64,000 nucleotides of DNA from Paenibacillus sp. GP183 (GCF_900104695.1 NZ_FNSW01000001.1:5004501-5068500), one strand, 5' to 3'; positions 26,977-36,923 are shown, counted from the first letter of the stretch. Notes: generated by a model from the sequence alone, not told the origin. Numbers and translations are program-made.

Positions 26977-29607
26977 ATGAAGGCAAGTGTGATACGGTCA
27001 AAGTGGTTGGAGTTTTTTGCGAGTAAGGGACATAAGATTGAACATAGCGCGCCACTGGTTCCGCATAATGATCCGTCGCTATTATGGATCAATGCGGGGA
27101 TGACGCCTCTCAAGGCTTATTTTGACGGCCGCGTTGTGCCCGAGAATCCTCGAATTGCGAATGCGCAGAAATGTATACGGACTAATGATATCGAGAATGT
27201 AGGGAAGACTCGCCGCCATCAGACGTTTTTTGAGATGCTGGGGAATTTTTCGATTGGGGATTATTTTAAGGAAGAAGCGATTACCTGGGCCTGGGAGTTT
27301 TTGACGGATCCGAAATGGATCGGATTTGATCCCGACCGTCTGTCGGTGACGGTTTATGAGGAAGATGAGGAAGCATACCAGTTATGGAACAAAAAGATCG
27401 GGATTCCCGCTGAGCGAATTTATAAGCTGAAGGATGATAATTTTTGGGATATCGGTGAGGGGCCGTGCGGGCCTTGTACGGAGATATTCTATGACCGCGG
27501 CGATGCATATGGAGATCTGTCGGATCCGGAGTGCTGGCCGGGGGGAGAGAATGAGCGGTTCCTGGAAGTCTGGAATTTGGTGTTCTCCCAGTTCAATCAT
27601 AATAAAGATGGCAGCTATACGCCGCTTCCGAATAAGAATATTGATACAGGTGCAGGCCTCGAGCGGCTTTCCTCGATTTTGCAGGATGTAGATTCCAACT
27701 TTGACACGGATTTATTCAAACCGATCATCGATAAAACTTGCGAATTGGCCGGTGTAACCTACCATACCAGTGAAGAGCAGGATATCGCTTTGAAGGTGAT
27801 TGCCGACCATGTAAGAACGGTCAGCTTCTCTGTCGGTGACGGCGTATTGCCGTCCAATGAAGGACGGGGCTATGTCATTCGACGTTTGCTTCGCCGGGCC
27901 GTACGTTATGGAAAGGTGCTTGGTCTGGATAAGCCATTCCTTTACAAACTGATCCCGGTTGTGGGTGATATTATGGGCAGCCACTATACGGAAGTTGTAA
28001 ACAAGCAGGAGTTTATCGAAAAGGTCATTCGCACGGAAGAAGAGCGTTTCCATGAAACGTTAAGCGACGGCTTGGCTATATTGGCCGAAATGGTGGACAA
28101 GACTCGTCAATCGGGCCAAACAGAGATAAGCGGACCGGATGCATTCAAGCTGTATGATACCTACGGATTCCCCTTCGATTTGACGGAGGATTTTGCCGGA
28201 GAACAAGGATTGGCTGTGAATCGGGCAGGTTTTGATGCGGCGATGCAAGAGCAGCGTGAGCGTGCCAGAGGGGCTCGTCAGGAGTCCGAAAGCATGAAGG
28301 TGCAGGGCGGACCACTGGCTGATTTTACGACTAAAAGCGAATTTATAGGGTATAATGATTTGGTAGTTCCTGCTAGCATCATCGCGATTGTTCATGAGAA
28401 TCAATTCGTGGATATTGTCGGTGTTGGCGAGACCTGTCAGGTTGTGCTGGACCGCACTCCTTTCTATGCGGAAAGCGGCGGACAAGTCAGCGACCATGGA
28501 TGGATTCGCAGCCATCATGTAACGCTGCAAGTAGAAGATGTAACGAAAGCTCCGCACGGACAACACGTGCACACCGTTATAGTAGAATCAGGCGTTCTCC
28601 GCAAAGGAGAGACTGTAGAAGCATCTGTAAGCCGAAGCTTTCGTGAGGATACCATTAAAAATCATACGGCAACCCATCTTCTTCATAAAGCGCTCAAGGA
28701 AGTGCTCGGTGAACATGTGAACCAAGCCGGTTCCTTGGTTGAGCCTGATCGGCTGCGATTTGACTTCTCACACTTTGGCAGCATTAGCCCGGAAGAGCTT
28801 CAGGATGTGGAACTGCGTGTCAACCGTCAAATATGGACGAATACGCAGATGGACATATCTCTCAAAGCTATTGCCGATGCAAAAGCGATGGGAGCAATGG
28901 CGCTGTTCGGTGAAAAATATGGTGACATCGTGCGCGTTGTGAAGGTGGGGGATTACAGTCTGGAGCTTTGCGGCGGCTGCCATGTGCAAAGCACCGGACA
29001 AATCGGACTATTCAAAATCACCAGCGAATCGGGAATCGGTTCCGGAATTCGGCGTATTGAAGCCGTTACCGGCAGAGGCGCTTATGCCTATTTGGAACAG
29101 CAGCTGCAGCTGTTAAAAGATGCTGCCAGCCATCTCAAGTCAAATGTACAGGATGTGCCAAAACGAATAGAGAGCACCATGCAGCAAATCAGGGAGCTTT
29201 CGCGAGAGAATGAATCCTTGCGCGGGAAACTCGATCGGATTGAAGCCGGAGCTCTCACTGATCAAGTGAAGCATGTGGCTGGAGTTCCGGTATTGGCTGC
29301 GGAAGTCCATGCAAGCGATATGGATTCCCTGCGTAATATTGTCGATGAGATGAAAGGAAAGCTGGGCTCCGCTGTTATTGTTTTGGCTGCGGCTGCAGAT
29401 GATAAAATCAACCTGGTAGCAGCAGTGTCGCCCGATCTTGTCACAATAGGCTTTCACGCAGGCAAGATCATTAAAGAGATTGCTTCTTTAGTTGGCGGAA
29501 GCGGCGGCGGCAGGCCGGATATGGCTCAGGCCGGGGGCAAGGATGCAGCCAAACTGAAAGCGGCATTAGCGGCAGTCGAAGCTTTGATTGCTCAGCAGCA
29601 TGTATAA
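26977..29607 (+). CDS. alaS: Alanine--tRNA ligase
   Basis: An 876-residue enzyme of standard length. The catalytic domain begins with [20 protein letters not shown] and has motif 2 ([14 protein letters not shown]) near residue 70. The editing domain has the zinc motif HTATHLLH near 565 and [10 protein letters not shown] near 668. The C-terminal C-Ala domain is present. It charges tRNA-Ala and hydrolyses mischarged Ser/Gly. AGGCAAGAGGG precedes ATG 26977. The gene is under a T-box, but element C and a tandem repeat lengthen the leader by about 400 nt beyond the terminator, which is unusual. Confidence 0.97.
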   Translation: MKASVIRSKWLEFFASKGHKIEHSAPLVPHNDPSLLWINAGMTPLKAYFDGRVVPENPRIANAQKCIRTNDIENVGKTRRHQTFFEMLGNFSIGDYFKEEAITWAWEFLTDPKWIGFDPDRLSVTVYEEDEEAYQLWNKKIGIPAERIYKLKDDNFWDIGEGPCGPCTEIFYDRGDAYGDLSDPECWPGGENERFLEVWNLVFSQFNHNKDGSYTPLPNKNIDTGAGLERLSSILQDVDSNFDTDLFKPIIDKTCELAGVTYHTSEEQDIALKVIADHVRTVSFSVGDGVLPSNEGRGYVIRRLLRRAVRYGKVLGLDKPFLYKLIPVVGDIMGSHYTEVVNKQEFIEKVIRTEEERFHETLSDGLAILAEMVDKTRQSGQTEISGPDAFKLYDTYGFPFDLTEDFAGEQGLAVNRAGFDAAMQEQRERARGARQESESMKVQGGPLADFTTKSEFIGYNDLVVPASIIAIVHENQFVDIVGVGETCQVVLDRTPFYAESGGQVSDHGWIRSHHVTLQVEDVTKAPHGQHVHTVIVESGVLRKGETVEASVSRSFREDTIKNHTATHLLHKALKEVLGEHVNQAGSLVEPDRLRFDFSHFGSISPEELQDVELRVNRQIWTNTQMDISLKAIADAKAMGAMALFGEKYGDIVRVVKVGDYSLELCGGCHVQSTGQIGLFKITSESGIGSGIRRIEAVTGRGAYAYLEQQLQLLKDAASHLKSNVQDVPKRIESTMQQIRELSRENESLRGKLDRIEAGALTDQVKHVAGVPVLAAEVHASDMDSLRNIVDEMKGKLGSAVIVLAAAADDKINLVAAVSPDLVTIGFHAGKIIKEIASLVGGSGGGRPDMAQAGGKDAAKLKAALAAVEALIAQQHV

Positions 29608-29613
29608 AATTTT

Positions 29614-29634
29614 TTCCTGCTGACAGGAATTTTT
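29614..29634 (+). terminator. Terminator after alaS
   Basis: TTCCTG-CTGA-CAGGAA followed by TTTTT, 7 nt after the alaS stop. Confidence 0.75.
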
Positions 29635-29692
29635 AATCGGATAGAGAATATATGACAATATACATCTTTAAAAGAAAGCGGGGATGTTCCAG

Positions 29693-29953
29693 ATGAGTTC
29701 CATGGATAAAACGATGAAGTTCAACGTCAAAGCGGAGGAAATCGAGACATCGCCAAAAGAAGTGCTGCTTTCGGTGTATGACGCTTTGGAAGAAAAAGGC
29801 TATAATCCGATCAATCAAATAGTGGGGTATTTGCTTTCCGGGGATCCTGCCTACATTCCTAGACACAACAACGCAAGAAGCTTGATTCGCAAGCGGGAGC
29901 GGGATGAGTTGATCGAGGAATTGGTTCGCTCTTATTTGGCTCAGAACAAATAA
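29693..29953 (+). CDS. ireB: IreB family regulatory phosphoprotein (UPF0297)
   Basis: An 86-residue protein starting [11 protein letters not shown] at ATG 29693; ATG 29684 overlaps the GGGGA ribosome site. It contains [20 protein letters not shown], then [20 protein letters not shown] and [17 protein letters not shown], the full IreB/YrzL pattern. In Enterococcus IreB is phosphorylated by the PASTA kinase IreK at N-terminal threonines; Thr residues occur at T7 and T19. It forms the conserved ireB-ruvX-DUF1292 cluster. Confidence 0.92.
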   Translation: MSSMDKTMKFNVKAEEIETSPKEVLLSVYDALEEKGYNPINQIVGYLLSGDPAYIPRHNNARSLIRKRERDELIEELVRSYLAQNK

Positions 29954-29970
29954 ACGAAAAGAGATCCGGC

Positions 29971-30387
29971 ATGAGATGGATGGGTTTGGATTACGGGGAT
30001 AAAACAATTGGTGTCGCGATCAGCGATGAGCTTGGCCTAACAGCACAAGGATTGGAAACCATAAAACGCCATGGTCCAGACAAGGATGCAGCTCGTATCG
30101 AAGAAATCCTGAACCAGTATGAGGTCACTGAAATCGTAGTGGGACTTCCGAAGAATATGAACAATACCATAGGTCCCCGCGGGGACCTATGCATTGCGTT
30201 TTCTCAAGACTTACAGCGAAGATTAAAGGTACCCGTACATTTGTGGGATGAAAGGCTTACCACAGTTTCAGCAACACGTATTCTGCTTGAAGCGGATGTA
30301 AGCCGGAAAAAGCGCAAAGAGGTCATTGACAAAATGGCTGCTGCGATTATCCTTCAGGGTTACATGGATTCTAATAAGAAGAGGTGA
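29971..30387 (+). CDS. ruvX: Holliday junction resolvase RuvX (YqgF family)
   Basis: A 138-residue RNase H-fold protein. [20 protein letters not shown] carries the first catalytic Asp (D7). [17 protein letters not shown] near residue 56 and [13 protein letters not shown] near 92 supply the other acidic residues, followed by the [19 protein letters not shown] segment. Proposed roles are 16S pre-rRNA processing and junction resolution. The coding sequence contains a perfect 24-bp palindrome at 30168-30191. It lies 17 nt after ireB. Confidence 0.93.
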   Translation: MRWMGLDYGDKTIGVAISDELGLTAQGLETIKRHGPDKDAARIEEILNQYEVTEIVVGLPKNMNNTIGPRGDLCIAFSQDLQRRLKVPVHLWDERLTTVSATRILLEADVSRKKRKEVIDKMAAAIILQGYMDSNKKR

Positions 30388-30395
30388 CGTGAGCA

Positions 30396-30701
30396 ATGTC
30401 CAAAGATGAACTGCAGGATGAGCCGGAAATTATTTATATCCCGGACGATGAAGGCAACGAGGAAGAGTTCGAGGTTATCATGAAATTTGAAGTTGACGGA
30501 TCTGATAAAAAGTATATGATGGTCGTTCCTATGGAAGGCGACGATGAAACCGATGAGGTCTATGCGTTCCGCTATGAAGAAGATGATAATGGCGACGATC
30601 TGAAGCTGTTTACCATAGAAGATGAAGAAGAGTGGAACATCGTTGAAGAAACCTTCAATACACTCATGGCCGAGTATGAAGAGGAAGACGAAAAAGCATG
30701 A
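30396..30701 (+). CDS. DUF1292 domain protein (YrzB-like)
   Basis: A 101-residue very acidic protein. The DUF1292 core is EEFEVIMKFEVDGSDKKYMM, VYAFRYEEDDNGDDLKLFTI and EWNIVEETFNTLM. Function is unknown; the family is found next to ruvX and mltG in Bacillota. GAGGTGACGTGAGC precedes ATG 30396. The stop overlaps the next gene by 4 nt. Confidence 0.88.
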   Translation: MSKDELQDEPEIIYIPDDEGNEEEFEVIMKFEVDGSDKKYMMVVPMEGDDETDEVYAFRYEEDDNGDDLKLFTIEDEEEWNIVEETFNTLMAEYEEEDEKA

Positions 30702-30997
30702 AAAAGCCTCAAGAGGGTTTGTTGCGAAATGCCTACGGGGATGATATCATTTTATACGATGAGCAGGGCGGGTCCACGGTGTATCAGCTGTTAGCCGAAT
30801 TTGTATACGGCAATTATACTTATGCAGTACTGCAATCCGAGGAACTGAAAAAGGAAGACGTCGATGTCGCCATATTTCGGGTTGTGGAGCATGCAGAACA
30901 GCAGTATGAGCTGGAAACCATCGAAGATGATGACGAATGGGAAACCGTCTCCGAGCTCTATGATGAAATGATGTTTCCGGTGAAGGAAATCTTGTAA
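30698..30997 (+). CDS. Second DUF1292-like protein
   Basis: A 99-residue paralogue-like protein, starting MKKPQEGLLRNAYGDDIILY. It shares the DUF1292 layout with its upstream neighbour: a hydrophobic strand segment YQLLAEFVYGNYTYAVL, an acidic middle, then YELETIEDDDEWETVSELYDEM against LKLFTIEDEEEWNIVEETFN. ATGA overlap couples it to the first copy. The pair suggests an old tandem duplication. Function unknown. Confidence 0.8.
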   Translation: MKKPQEGLLRNAYGDDIILYDEQGGSTVYQLLAEFVYGNYTYAVLQSEELKKEDVDVAIFRVVEHAEQQYELETIEDDDEWETVSELYDEMMFPVKEIL

Positions 30998-31007
30998 ATC
31001 TTAACCC

Positions 31008-31033
31008 GAGCGGAGCGTTTCCGCTCTTTTTTT
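31008..31033 (+). terminator. Terminator after the DUF1292 pair
   Basis: GAGCGGA-GCGTT-TCCGCTC followed by seven T residues. Confidence 0.88.
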
Positions 31034-31055
31034 ATGCTTAGAAAGGGGAATATTC

Positions 31056-32153
31056 TTGGAAGAAGATGAAGTCATAACGAAACCCAAAAGAAGCAAGCTT
31101 CGAATTATGTGGCTTACGATTTCCTTGGTTCTTCTTGTATTGATTGGAGCGGGTGTTGGAACTGCGCTTTATGCAGCGAATGCCCTGCAGCCCGTGGCCG
31201 CCTCTGATCAAGAGGTGAGGATAAACGTACCTCTTGGGACGGGTGCTGTGCAAATTGCCAATTTGCTGAAGGAGCAAGGCTTGATTAAAAGTCCATTCAT
31301 CTTTGCCGCTTATCTAAAATGGAAAAATCAAGGTTCCCATTTCCAGGCCGGCGAATACGCGATGAAGCCAGGGATGACCTTGGATCAAATGATTGAGCAG
31401 CTGAACAACGGTCAAACGGTCAAAAAGGAAGTGTTCCGCGTGACGATTCCGGAAGGATTTACCGTCCGGCAAATCGCAGAAAAGCTAAGTGCGGAGACGC
31501 CTCTGAAAGCGGATGTATTTTTGCAAGTCATTGAGAAACCGGAACAATTTCAAGCCGCTGCATTGGAAGGGCTTCCTAATGACAAAGCTATCAAGTATCG
31601 ATTGGAAGGTTATTTATTTCCTGAGACTTATGAGTTCAAGAAAGGCTCGAATGAGCAGGATTTTGTCCTGCGTTCGCTGCAGGAGCTGGATAAGAAATTG
31701 GCGACTCTTCCTTCAGATTGGAAGATCAAGCTTCAGGAAAAGAAGCTGACGCTTCATCAAGTTTTGACGATAGCTTCGCTTATAGAACGTGAAGTTGTGG
31801 TTGAGGAGGAACGGCCGTTAGTTGCCAGTGTCATTTATAACAGGCTGAACCAGAATATGCCGCTGCAGATTGATGCCACGATACAATATTTGCTCGATAA
31901 GCCGAAAGAGCGTTTGTTTGAGAAGGATCTGCAAGTGGACAGCCCCTACAATACGTACAAAAATCCAGGGCTGCCTCCAGGACCGATCGCAAGTCCAAGT
32001 CTAGCCTCCATCAAGGCGGCATTATATCCGGCTGAGACGAAATTTATGTTTTATGTAACCAAGAAAGACGGTTCGCAAGGCCATCTTTTTGCCGAAACCT
32101 TCGAAGAGCATAAGAAAAATATTGCAGCAAGCAAAAAAGGAACAAACGGATGA
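31056..32153 (+). CDS. mltG: Endolytic murein transglycosylase MltG
   Basis: A 365-residue membrane-anchored enzyme from TTG 31056 (AAAGGGG 8 nt upstream). A basic cytoplasmic tail and one transmembrane segment (about 18-40) are followed by a LysM-like region and the YceG catalytic domain. Motifs are YLFPETYEF near 184, the catalytic glutamate in SLIEREVVVEEERPLVASVI near 245 (E at IER), and YNTYKNPGLPPGPIASPSL near 300. MltG cuts nascent glycan strands and limits their length. It corresponds to yrrL and overlaps the next gene by 4 nt. Confidence 0.93.
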   Translation: MEEDEVITKPKRSKLRIMWLTISLVLLVLIGAGVGTALYAANALQPVAASDQEVRINVPLGTGAVQIANLLKEQGLIKSPFIFAAYLKWKNQGSHFQAGEYAMKPGMTLDQMIEQLNNGQTVKKEVFRVTIPEGFTVRQIAEKLSAETPLKADVFLQVIEKPEQFQAAALEGLPNDKAIKYRLEGYLFPETYEFKKGSNEQDFVLRSLQELDKKLATLPSDWKIKLQEKKLTLHQVLTIASLIEREVVVEEERPLVASVIYNRLNQNMPLQIDATIQYLLDKPKERLFEKDLQVDSPYNTYKNPGLPPGPIASPSLASIKAALYPAETKFMFYVTKKDGSQGHLFAETFEEHKKNIAASKKGTNG

Positions 32154-33079
32154 AAAAACCAGAATTGTTAGTAAGCGTCGGATCTGTCGACGAGATGAAG
32201 AGGCTCATTGCAGCCGGTGCAGACGGCGTCATCATGGGCGAGGATAAATACGGTCTGCGTATGCCCGGCGAGGTTAAGGAAGATGAACTTCATTACGCAA
32301 TTGCATGGGCACACGAACATGGCGCGAAAGCCTATATCGCGGTTAATCGTATTTTTGCTAATGAGGATCTTGAAGAGCTTGCTGCTTATCTGTCCAAGCT
32401 GCAGATATTCGGGACGGATGCCATCGCATTCGGTGACCCGGCGGTTTACATGATTGCAAAAGATTTGCCGCAGCCTTTGAAGCTTCATTGGAATGCGGAA
32501 ATGACTGCTACCAATTATGCGACGGCCAACTTTTGGGCATCGAAAGGCGCTGCGCGGTCTGTTTTGGCGAGGGAGCTTAATATGGAACAGGTGCTGGAGT
32601 TTACGCGCCGCGCCAAAATGGAAGTGGAGGTGCAAGTACACGGCATCACCAATATTTATCATTCCAAGCGTGAATTGGTCAAAAACTATATGAACCATCA
32701 AGGCCACGATGCATCTATCCAAAACCGTTCCATGGAGAGAGGTTTATATCTCATTGAGCAGGAACGCCAGGATCAGCGTTATCCTGTGTATGAAGACAGG
32801 AACGGCACGCATATCATGAGCTCCGAGGATATTTGCATGCTCGAGAATCTGTCAGAGCTCATCGAGGGAGGAGTAGACAGCCTGAAGATAGAGGGGCTGT
32901 TGAAGTCTGTCGAATACAACGAGACAGTTGTACGCAGCTATAGAGCAGCAATCGACGCCATCATCTCGGACCCGTCCGGGAATTCTTTTAATCCAAAGTG
33001 GCTGGACAATATCCAGCAGCTCCAAGACCCTGAACGTGAATTGTCTTTTGGCTTCTTCTATAAGGAACAGGTTTATTGA
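32150..33079 (+). CDS. trhP1: U32 family protein, TrhP1-like tRNA hydroxylation factor
   Basis: A 309-residue peptidase U32 family protein starting MKKPELLVSVGSVDEMKRLI. It has a TIM-barrel-like N-terminal half (AAGADGVIMGEDKYGLR, AYIAVNRIFANEDLEEL) and a short C-terminal part with SSEDICMLENLSELIEGGVD. It is the shorter partner of a U32 pair matching B. subtilis YrrN/YrrO, which make 5-hydroxyuridine at U34 of tRNAs. It lacks the Cys cluster seen in its neighbour. ATGA overlap with mltG. In B. subtilis trmR (yrrM) lies between mltG and this gene; it is absent here. Confidence 0.85.
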   Translation: MKKPELLVSVGSVDEMKRLIAAGADGVIMGEDKYGLRMPGEVKEDELHYAIAWAHEHGAKAYIAVNRIFANEDLEELAAYLSKLQIFGTDAIAFGDPAVYMIAKDLPQPLKLHWNAEMTATNYATANFWASKGAARSVLARELNMEQVLEFTRRAKMEVEVQVHGITNIYHSKRELVKNYMNHQGHDASIQNRSMERGLYLIEQERQDQRYPVYEDRNGTHIMSSEDICMLENLSELIEGGVDSLKIEGLLKSVEYNETVVRSYRAAIDAIISDPSGNSFNPKWLDNIQQLQDPERELSFGFFYKEQVY

Positions 33080-33109
33080 ATTATTTTTTAAAGGTGAGGT
33101 GAAACCACA

Positions 33110-34396
33110 ATGACAGCCACAATCCGGGAAGCTCGCACGCGCGGTAAACGGGTTCGTTTGGATAAACCGGAGCTTCTTGCACCGGCCGGCAGCTTAGAAA
33201 AGCTTAAATTCGCAGTTCATTACGGAGCGGATGCCGTCTATATCGGCGGACAAAAATACGGCCTGCGCTCGAATGCGGATAATTTTACGCTGGATGAAAT
33301 GCGCGAAGCTGTCGAATTTGCCAGCCGTTACGGTGCCAAAGTATTCGTTGCTACCAACATTTATGCCCATAATGAAGACATAGAAGGTCTCGAAGATTAC
33401 CTCATGGGTCTGCAGGAGGTTGGAATCGCTGCGATCATAGCAGCTGATCCCATAATTATGGAAACGGCCAGGCGCGTCGCGCCGAAGCTTGAAGTGCATG
33501 TGAGTACCCAGCAGTCCACAATGAACTGGCGAGCGGTGCAGTTTTGGAAGGAGCTTGGGATCGAGCGTGTTGTGCTGGCCCGGGAAGCGAGCATGGATGA
33601 AATCGACGAGATTAAACGCCATGTGGATGTGGAGATAGAGGCTTTCATTCATGGAGCCATGTGCAGCTCTTATTCAGGGAGATGTGTATTATCCAACCAT
33701 TTCACGGACCGGGACTCGAATCGCGGTGGCTGCTCACAATCTTGCCGCTGGAAATATGATTTGTATGCCAAGGGTGTGCCATTATCATCGCCTCTGGCTG
33801 CCGGGCTGCCTTTGTTTAACGAAATGGACGATCCCTTTACGATGGGCTCCAAGGATTTAAGCATGATCGAGCACATCGCGGATATGATCGAATCCGGCGT
33901 AGACAGCTTCAAGATTGAAGGCAGAATGAAAAGCATTCATTATGTGGCAACGGTGGTTAATAGCTACCGGCAAGCGATTGATGCTTATTTTGCTGACCCT
34001 GAGCACTATACCCTTAATCCATTGTGGCGGGATGAAATCCTTAAAGCAGCCAACCGTCCGCTGAACACAGGTTTTTTCTATGAGGCGCCGGACCATGAGG
34101 ACCACATCTATGAGCCGGAAGAGAAAGCATCAGGCTTTGATTTCATCGGTTTGGTCGTTGGATATGAGGCAGATACCGGATTCGCGCTCATCGAGCAGAG
34201 GAACTATTTCAAACCCGGACAGGAAGTAGAGTTCTTCGGACCGAACGGAACCCATTTTAAGCAAAAAATTACAGAGATTCGAGATGAAGGCGGCAGCCTG
34301 CTTGATGCGGCCAGACATCCGCTGCAGCTCATAAAACTGGCTGTAAATCATCCAGTTAATAAATGGGACATGATGCGAAAGATTACATTAAGATAG
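33110..34396 (+). CDS. trhP2: U32 family protein, TrhP2-like tRNA hydroxylation factor
   Basis: A 428-residue U32 protein. PELLAPAGSLEKLKFAVHYG is the family start, and EAFIHGAMCSSYSGRCVLSN is the U32 signature near residue 180. The cysteines MCSSYSGRC and GGCSQSC form a probable iron-sulfur ligand set, followed by SKDLSMIEHIADMIESGVD and a C-terminal beta domain (about 345-425). It matches YrrO/TrhP2. The pair is expected to install ho5U34 using prephenate as a cofactor source, by analogy with E. coli TrhP. AAGGTGAGGTG precedes ATG 33110. Confidence 0.87.
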   Translation: MTATIREARTRGKRVRLDKPELLAPAGSLEKLKFAVHYGADAVYIGGQKYGLRSNADNFTLDEMREAVEFASRYGAKVFVATNIYAHNEDIEGLEDYLMGLQEVGIAAIIAADPIIMETARRVAPKLEVHVSTQQSTMNWRAVQFWKELGIERVVLAREASMDEIDEIKRHVDVEIEAFIHGAMCSSYSGRCVLSNHFTDRDSNRGGCSQSCRWKYDLYAKGVPLSSPLAAGLPLFNEMDDPFTMGSKDLSMIEHIADMIESGVDSFKIEGRMKSIHYVATVVNSYRQAIDAYFADPEHYTLNPLWRDEILKAANRPLNTGFFYEAPDHEDHIYEPEEKASGFDFIGLVVGYEADTGFALIEQRNYFKPGQEVEFFGPNGTHFKQKITEIRDEGGSLLDAARHPLQLIKLAVNHPVNKWDMMRKITLR

Positions 34397-34525
34397 CTAG
34401 TTTAGGAAAAGTTTTCTAATTATTTTTGGAAATCGTGTCCTTTTATAAAGGAGATTGTTGGAATATGTCGAACATATATTCAATCGATTTTTATGATTTC
34501 CAAGTAAATGATGGTGGTGGGTTTA

Positions 34526-36694
34526 TTGAAAGAAAAGCTGAGAAACCTCTTTTCTTCTTTATCGAGATCGGTGAAGTCAGGAAAGACTGCTTTTGACAAA
34601 ATGGGTACCAATCAAGAGGGGGACAATAAGCAATCACAAATTTTTAAGCAAGTCCGTTTTGAAAATCCAGTTAAATCCGTGGGAATGAAGCTGTTTCTAA
34701 TGTTTTTTATAAGTATTTTACTGTTTGTGCTGGTCGTAGGCATGGTATCTTACCAGCTTTCGAAAGGTGTAATTAAGGAGAAAGTATCGGTTGGCAGCCA
34801 ACAAACGATCACACAAGCTGGTAAAAAACTGGACTTTGTCTTTCAAACACTTGAGGACACTACACTGCAAATTATGCTTGATAAGGAAATTCAGGATCTT
34901 CTCGCCGCAGTTCCAAATATCAAGTCAGGTTCATACGAGAGCTTGGAATCCTCGCGTAAAATAACTGACAAGCTTAATGTGTTCTTGTTTGCCAACAAGA
35001 ATATTAAATCGCTGCAGCTCTACGAGACTGGCGGAAAGTTAATCAATATGGTCGGCAACAGCACTTCCCTTTCAGGAGCGAATGTGTCAGGTGAAGCATG
35101 GTTTAAACAAACTATGGAAAATAACGGGAAAGCCTCGTGGTTGGATACCAAGGAAAAAGGCTATTCCGGCGGTACTGCCAGCTCTTTTGCCATTGGTCGA
35201 GTTCTAAAGAATACCACAACAAGCAATAATTCCGGCATTTTGCTAATAGAATTTGGGACGGAAGTATTGGTTAATGAAATTGGCGCCATCAATTTAGGCC
35301 CCGAGAGTGAAGTGGGGATCACCAATGCGACAAATAAGTACATAGCAACAGCTAATAATGCCAATCTGGAAAAAGCAGCTAAAATTCAATTAACCAAAGA
35401 GGAATTGGCCCTCGCTCCGGGTACATCGGGTTCCTTTGAAAATGCGGACCGCCGGATGGTCGCCTATTATAAAACCAAAATATCCGGATGGAACCTGGTT
35501 GCTCATATGCCGGTCAGCTCGCTGGTTAAGGATGCGGACAAAATCTTTAATTTCACGCTTATCATCGCTCTTGTCGCATCTTTGATTGCTACTTTGATTG
35601 GATTATTCGTAGCTCGTTCGATTGGACGTCCTCTCGTGCTGCTCCGCAATTTGATGCAGCAAGGCGCCAAAGGGAACTTGACGGTCCGAGCTAACTATCA
35701 ATCCCAGGACGAAATCGGACAGCTTGGCAAGAGCTTTGATGTGATGATGCAGCAAATTACCGGGCTTGTCCAGCAAACGAGATTATCCGCTCAGCTAGTG
35801 TTGGAGACGGCCGGAGAGCTTACTAACTCATCCAAAACAACGGCGATCGCAGCCCGGGAAATTGCAACAGCGACCGATGAAATTTCTAACGGTGCGGCTG
35901 GTCTTGCCACCGAATCGGAGCGCGGCAATGAGCTCACCCAACATATTGGGGCTCGGATGAAAAAAGTGATAGAGGCCAACCTGGAAATGGGGACATCGGC
36001 TGCGGACGTACAGAGCTCCAGTGAACAAGGAACCAGGTACATGTCTGAATTGATCAGCAAAACGAACCTGACGGAAGAAATGATTCGATCCATGGTAGAA
36101 AAGGTCGATAATCTCAAGGAAAGCACAAGATCGATCCGTAAAATTCTTGATATGCTGAATAACATGACCAAGCAAACCAATATTTTATCCTTGAATGCGA
36201 CCATCGAAGCGGCTCGTGCAGGGGCAGCAGGCAAAGGGTTCATGGTTGTAGCCGATGAAATCCGCAAGCTCGCAGACCAATCTCGCCAATCGATTGATAT
36301 CGTCGGCCAGATTACGGAAACGATTCAAAAAGAAATTGATGAAACCGTCAAGGTATTATCCAATGCAACTCCGATTTTCCAGGAACAAATCCAATCCGTG
36401 AAGGAAGCGGATACAATCTTCAAGCAGGTGACCACTCATATGAGTGGATTTATCGAACAGTTAAGCACTGTGAGTGATTCTATCAGTACGTTGGATCAAT
36501 CGCAGATTGTATTGTCAGATGCTATGACCAATGTCAGTGCAGTTGCGGAACAATCACTGGCTACCTCGGAGGAAGTCGCCTCTCTCAGTTCCGAGCAGCT
36601 CAGCATCAGCGACGGCTTGGTGAAATTATCGGATCAGCTCGAGCATTTATCCAATTCCCTGAAAGATACTTTATCCAAGTTCGAAGTGGAATAA
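34526..36694 (+). CDS. Methyl-accepting chemotaxis protein
   Basis: About 722 residues from TTG 34526 (GGTGGTGGG 4-5 nt upstream); ATG 34508 is the longer option. A hydrophilic leader is followed by a first transmembrane segment (FLMFFISILLFVLVVGMVSY, about 60-80), an extracellular Cache-like sensor (about 85-330), a second transmembrane segment near 350, a HAMP domain (IGRPLVLLRNLMQQGAKGNL) and the signalling domain with the hairpin tip NILSLNATIEAARAGAAGKG near 550. It should signal through CheA. No chemotaxis genes lie nearby, so it is an orphan receptor. The ligand is unknown. Confidence 0.92.
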   Translation: MKEKLRNLFSSLSRSVKSGKTAFDKMGTNQEGDNKQSQIFKQVRFENPVKSVGMKLFLMFFISILLFVLVVGMVSYQLSKGVIKEKVSVGSQQTITQAGKKLDFVFQTLEDTTLQIMLDKEIQDLLAAVPNIKSGSYESLESSRKITDKLNVFLFANKNIKSLQLYETGGKLINMVGNSTSLSGANVSGEAWFKQTMENNGKASWLDTKEKGYSGGTASSFAIGRVLKNTTTSNNSGILLIEFGTEVLVNEIGAINLGPESEVGITNATNKYIATANNANLEKAAKIQLTKEELALAPGTSGSFENADRRMVAYYKTKISGWNLVAHMPVSSLVKDADKIFNFTLIIALVASLIATLIGLFVARSIGRPLVLLRNLMQQGAKGNLTVRANYQSQDEIGQLGKSFDVMMQQITGLVQQTRLSAQLVLETAGELTNSSKTTAIAAREIATATDEISNGAAGLATESERGNELTQHIGARMKKVIEANLEMGTSAADVQSSSEQGTRYMSELISKTNLTEEMIRSMVEKVDNLKESTRSIRKILDMLNNMTKQTNILSLNATIEAARAGAAGKGFMVVADEIRKLADQSRQSIDIVGQITETIQKEIDETVKVLSNATPIFQEQIQSVKEADTIFKQVTTHMSGFIEQLSTVSDSISTLDQSQIVLSDAMTNVSAVAEQSLATSEEVASLSSEQLSISDGLVKLSDQLEHLSNSLKDTLSKFEVE

Positions 36695-36708
36695 CTGTTA
36701 AGCGAGCC

Positions 36709-36740
36709 AGCCGCCTTCCGATCATCGGAGGGCGGCTTTT
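36709..36740 (+). terminator. Terminator after the chemoreceptor gene
   Basis: AGCCGCCTTCCGAT pairs with ATCGGAGGGCGGCT (one G-U) around a single C, then TTT. The T-run is short. Confidence 0.75.
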
Positions 36741-36756
36741 ATGGTTGAACAAAAAG

Positions 36757-36838
36757 TATAAGTTATTCTAAACTTATCTTGCTTCGCATCAACCTTGACA
36801 AACGCGATCGTCATTAAGGACGACGCAGCCGTTTATCC
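36757..36838 (+). repeat. ~80 bp intergenic element, copy 3 (upstream of pbpI)
   Basis: Third copy of the element at 2033-2112 and 19768-19849. The left hairpin is ATAAGTT-ATTCTA-AACTTAT and the core is identical. The right inverted repeat has one mismatch. It ends 85 nt before the pbpI start. Confidence 0.8.
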
Positions 36839-36923
36839 TCGCATGTTTCCAATGTTTGAGTACAACTGAAACTGCTCATAATGGAAGATGTAAGTAAGAC
36901 ATGTTTAAGAAAGGGTGGGTGCC

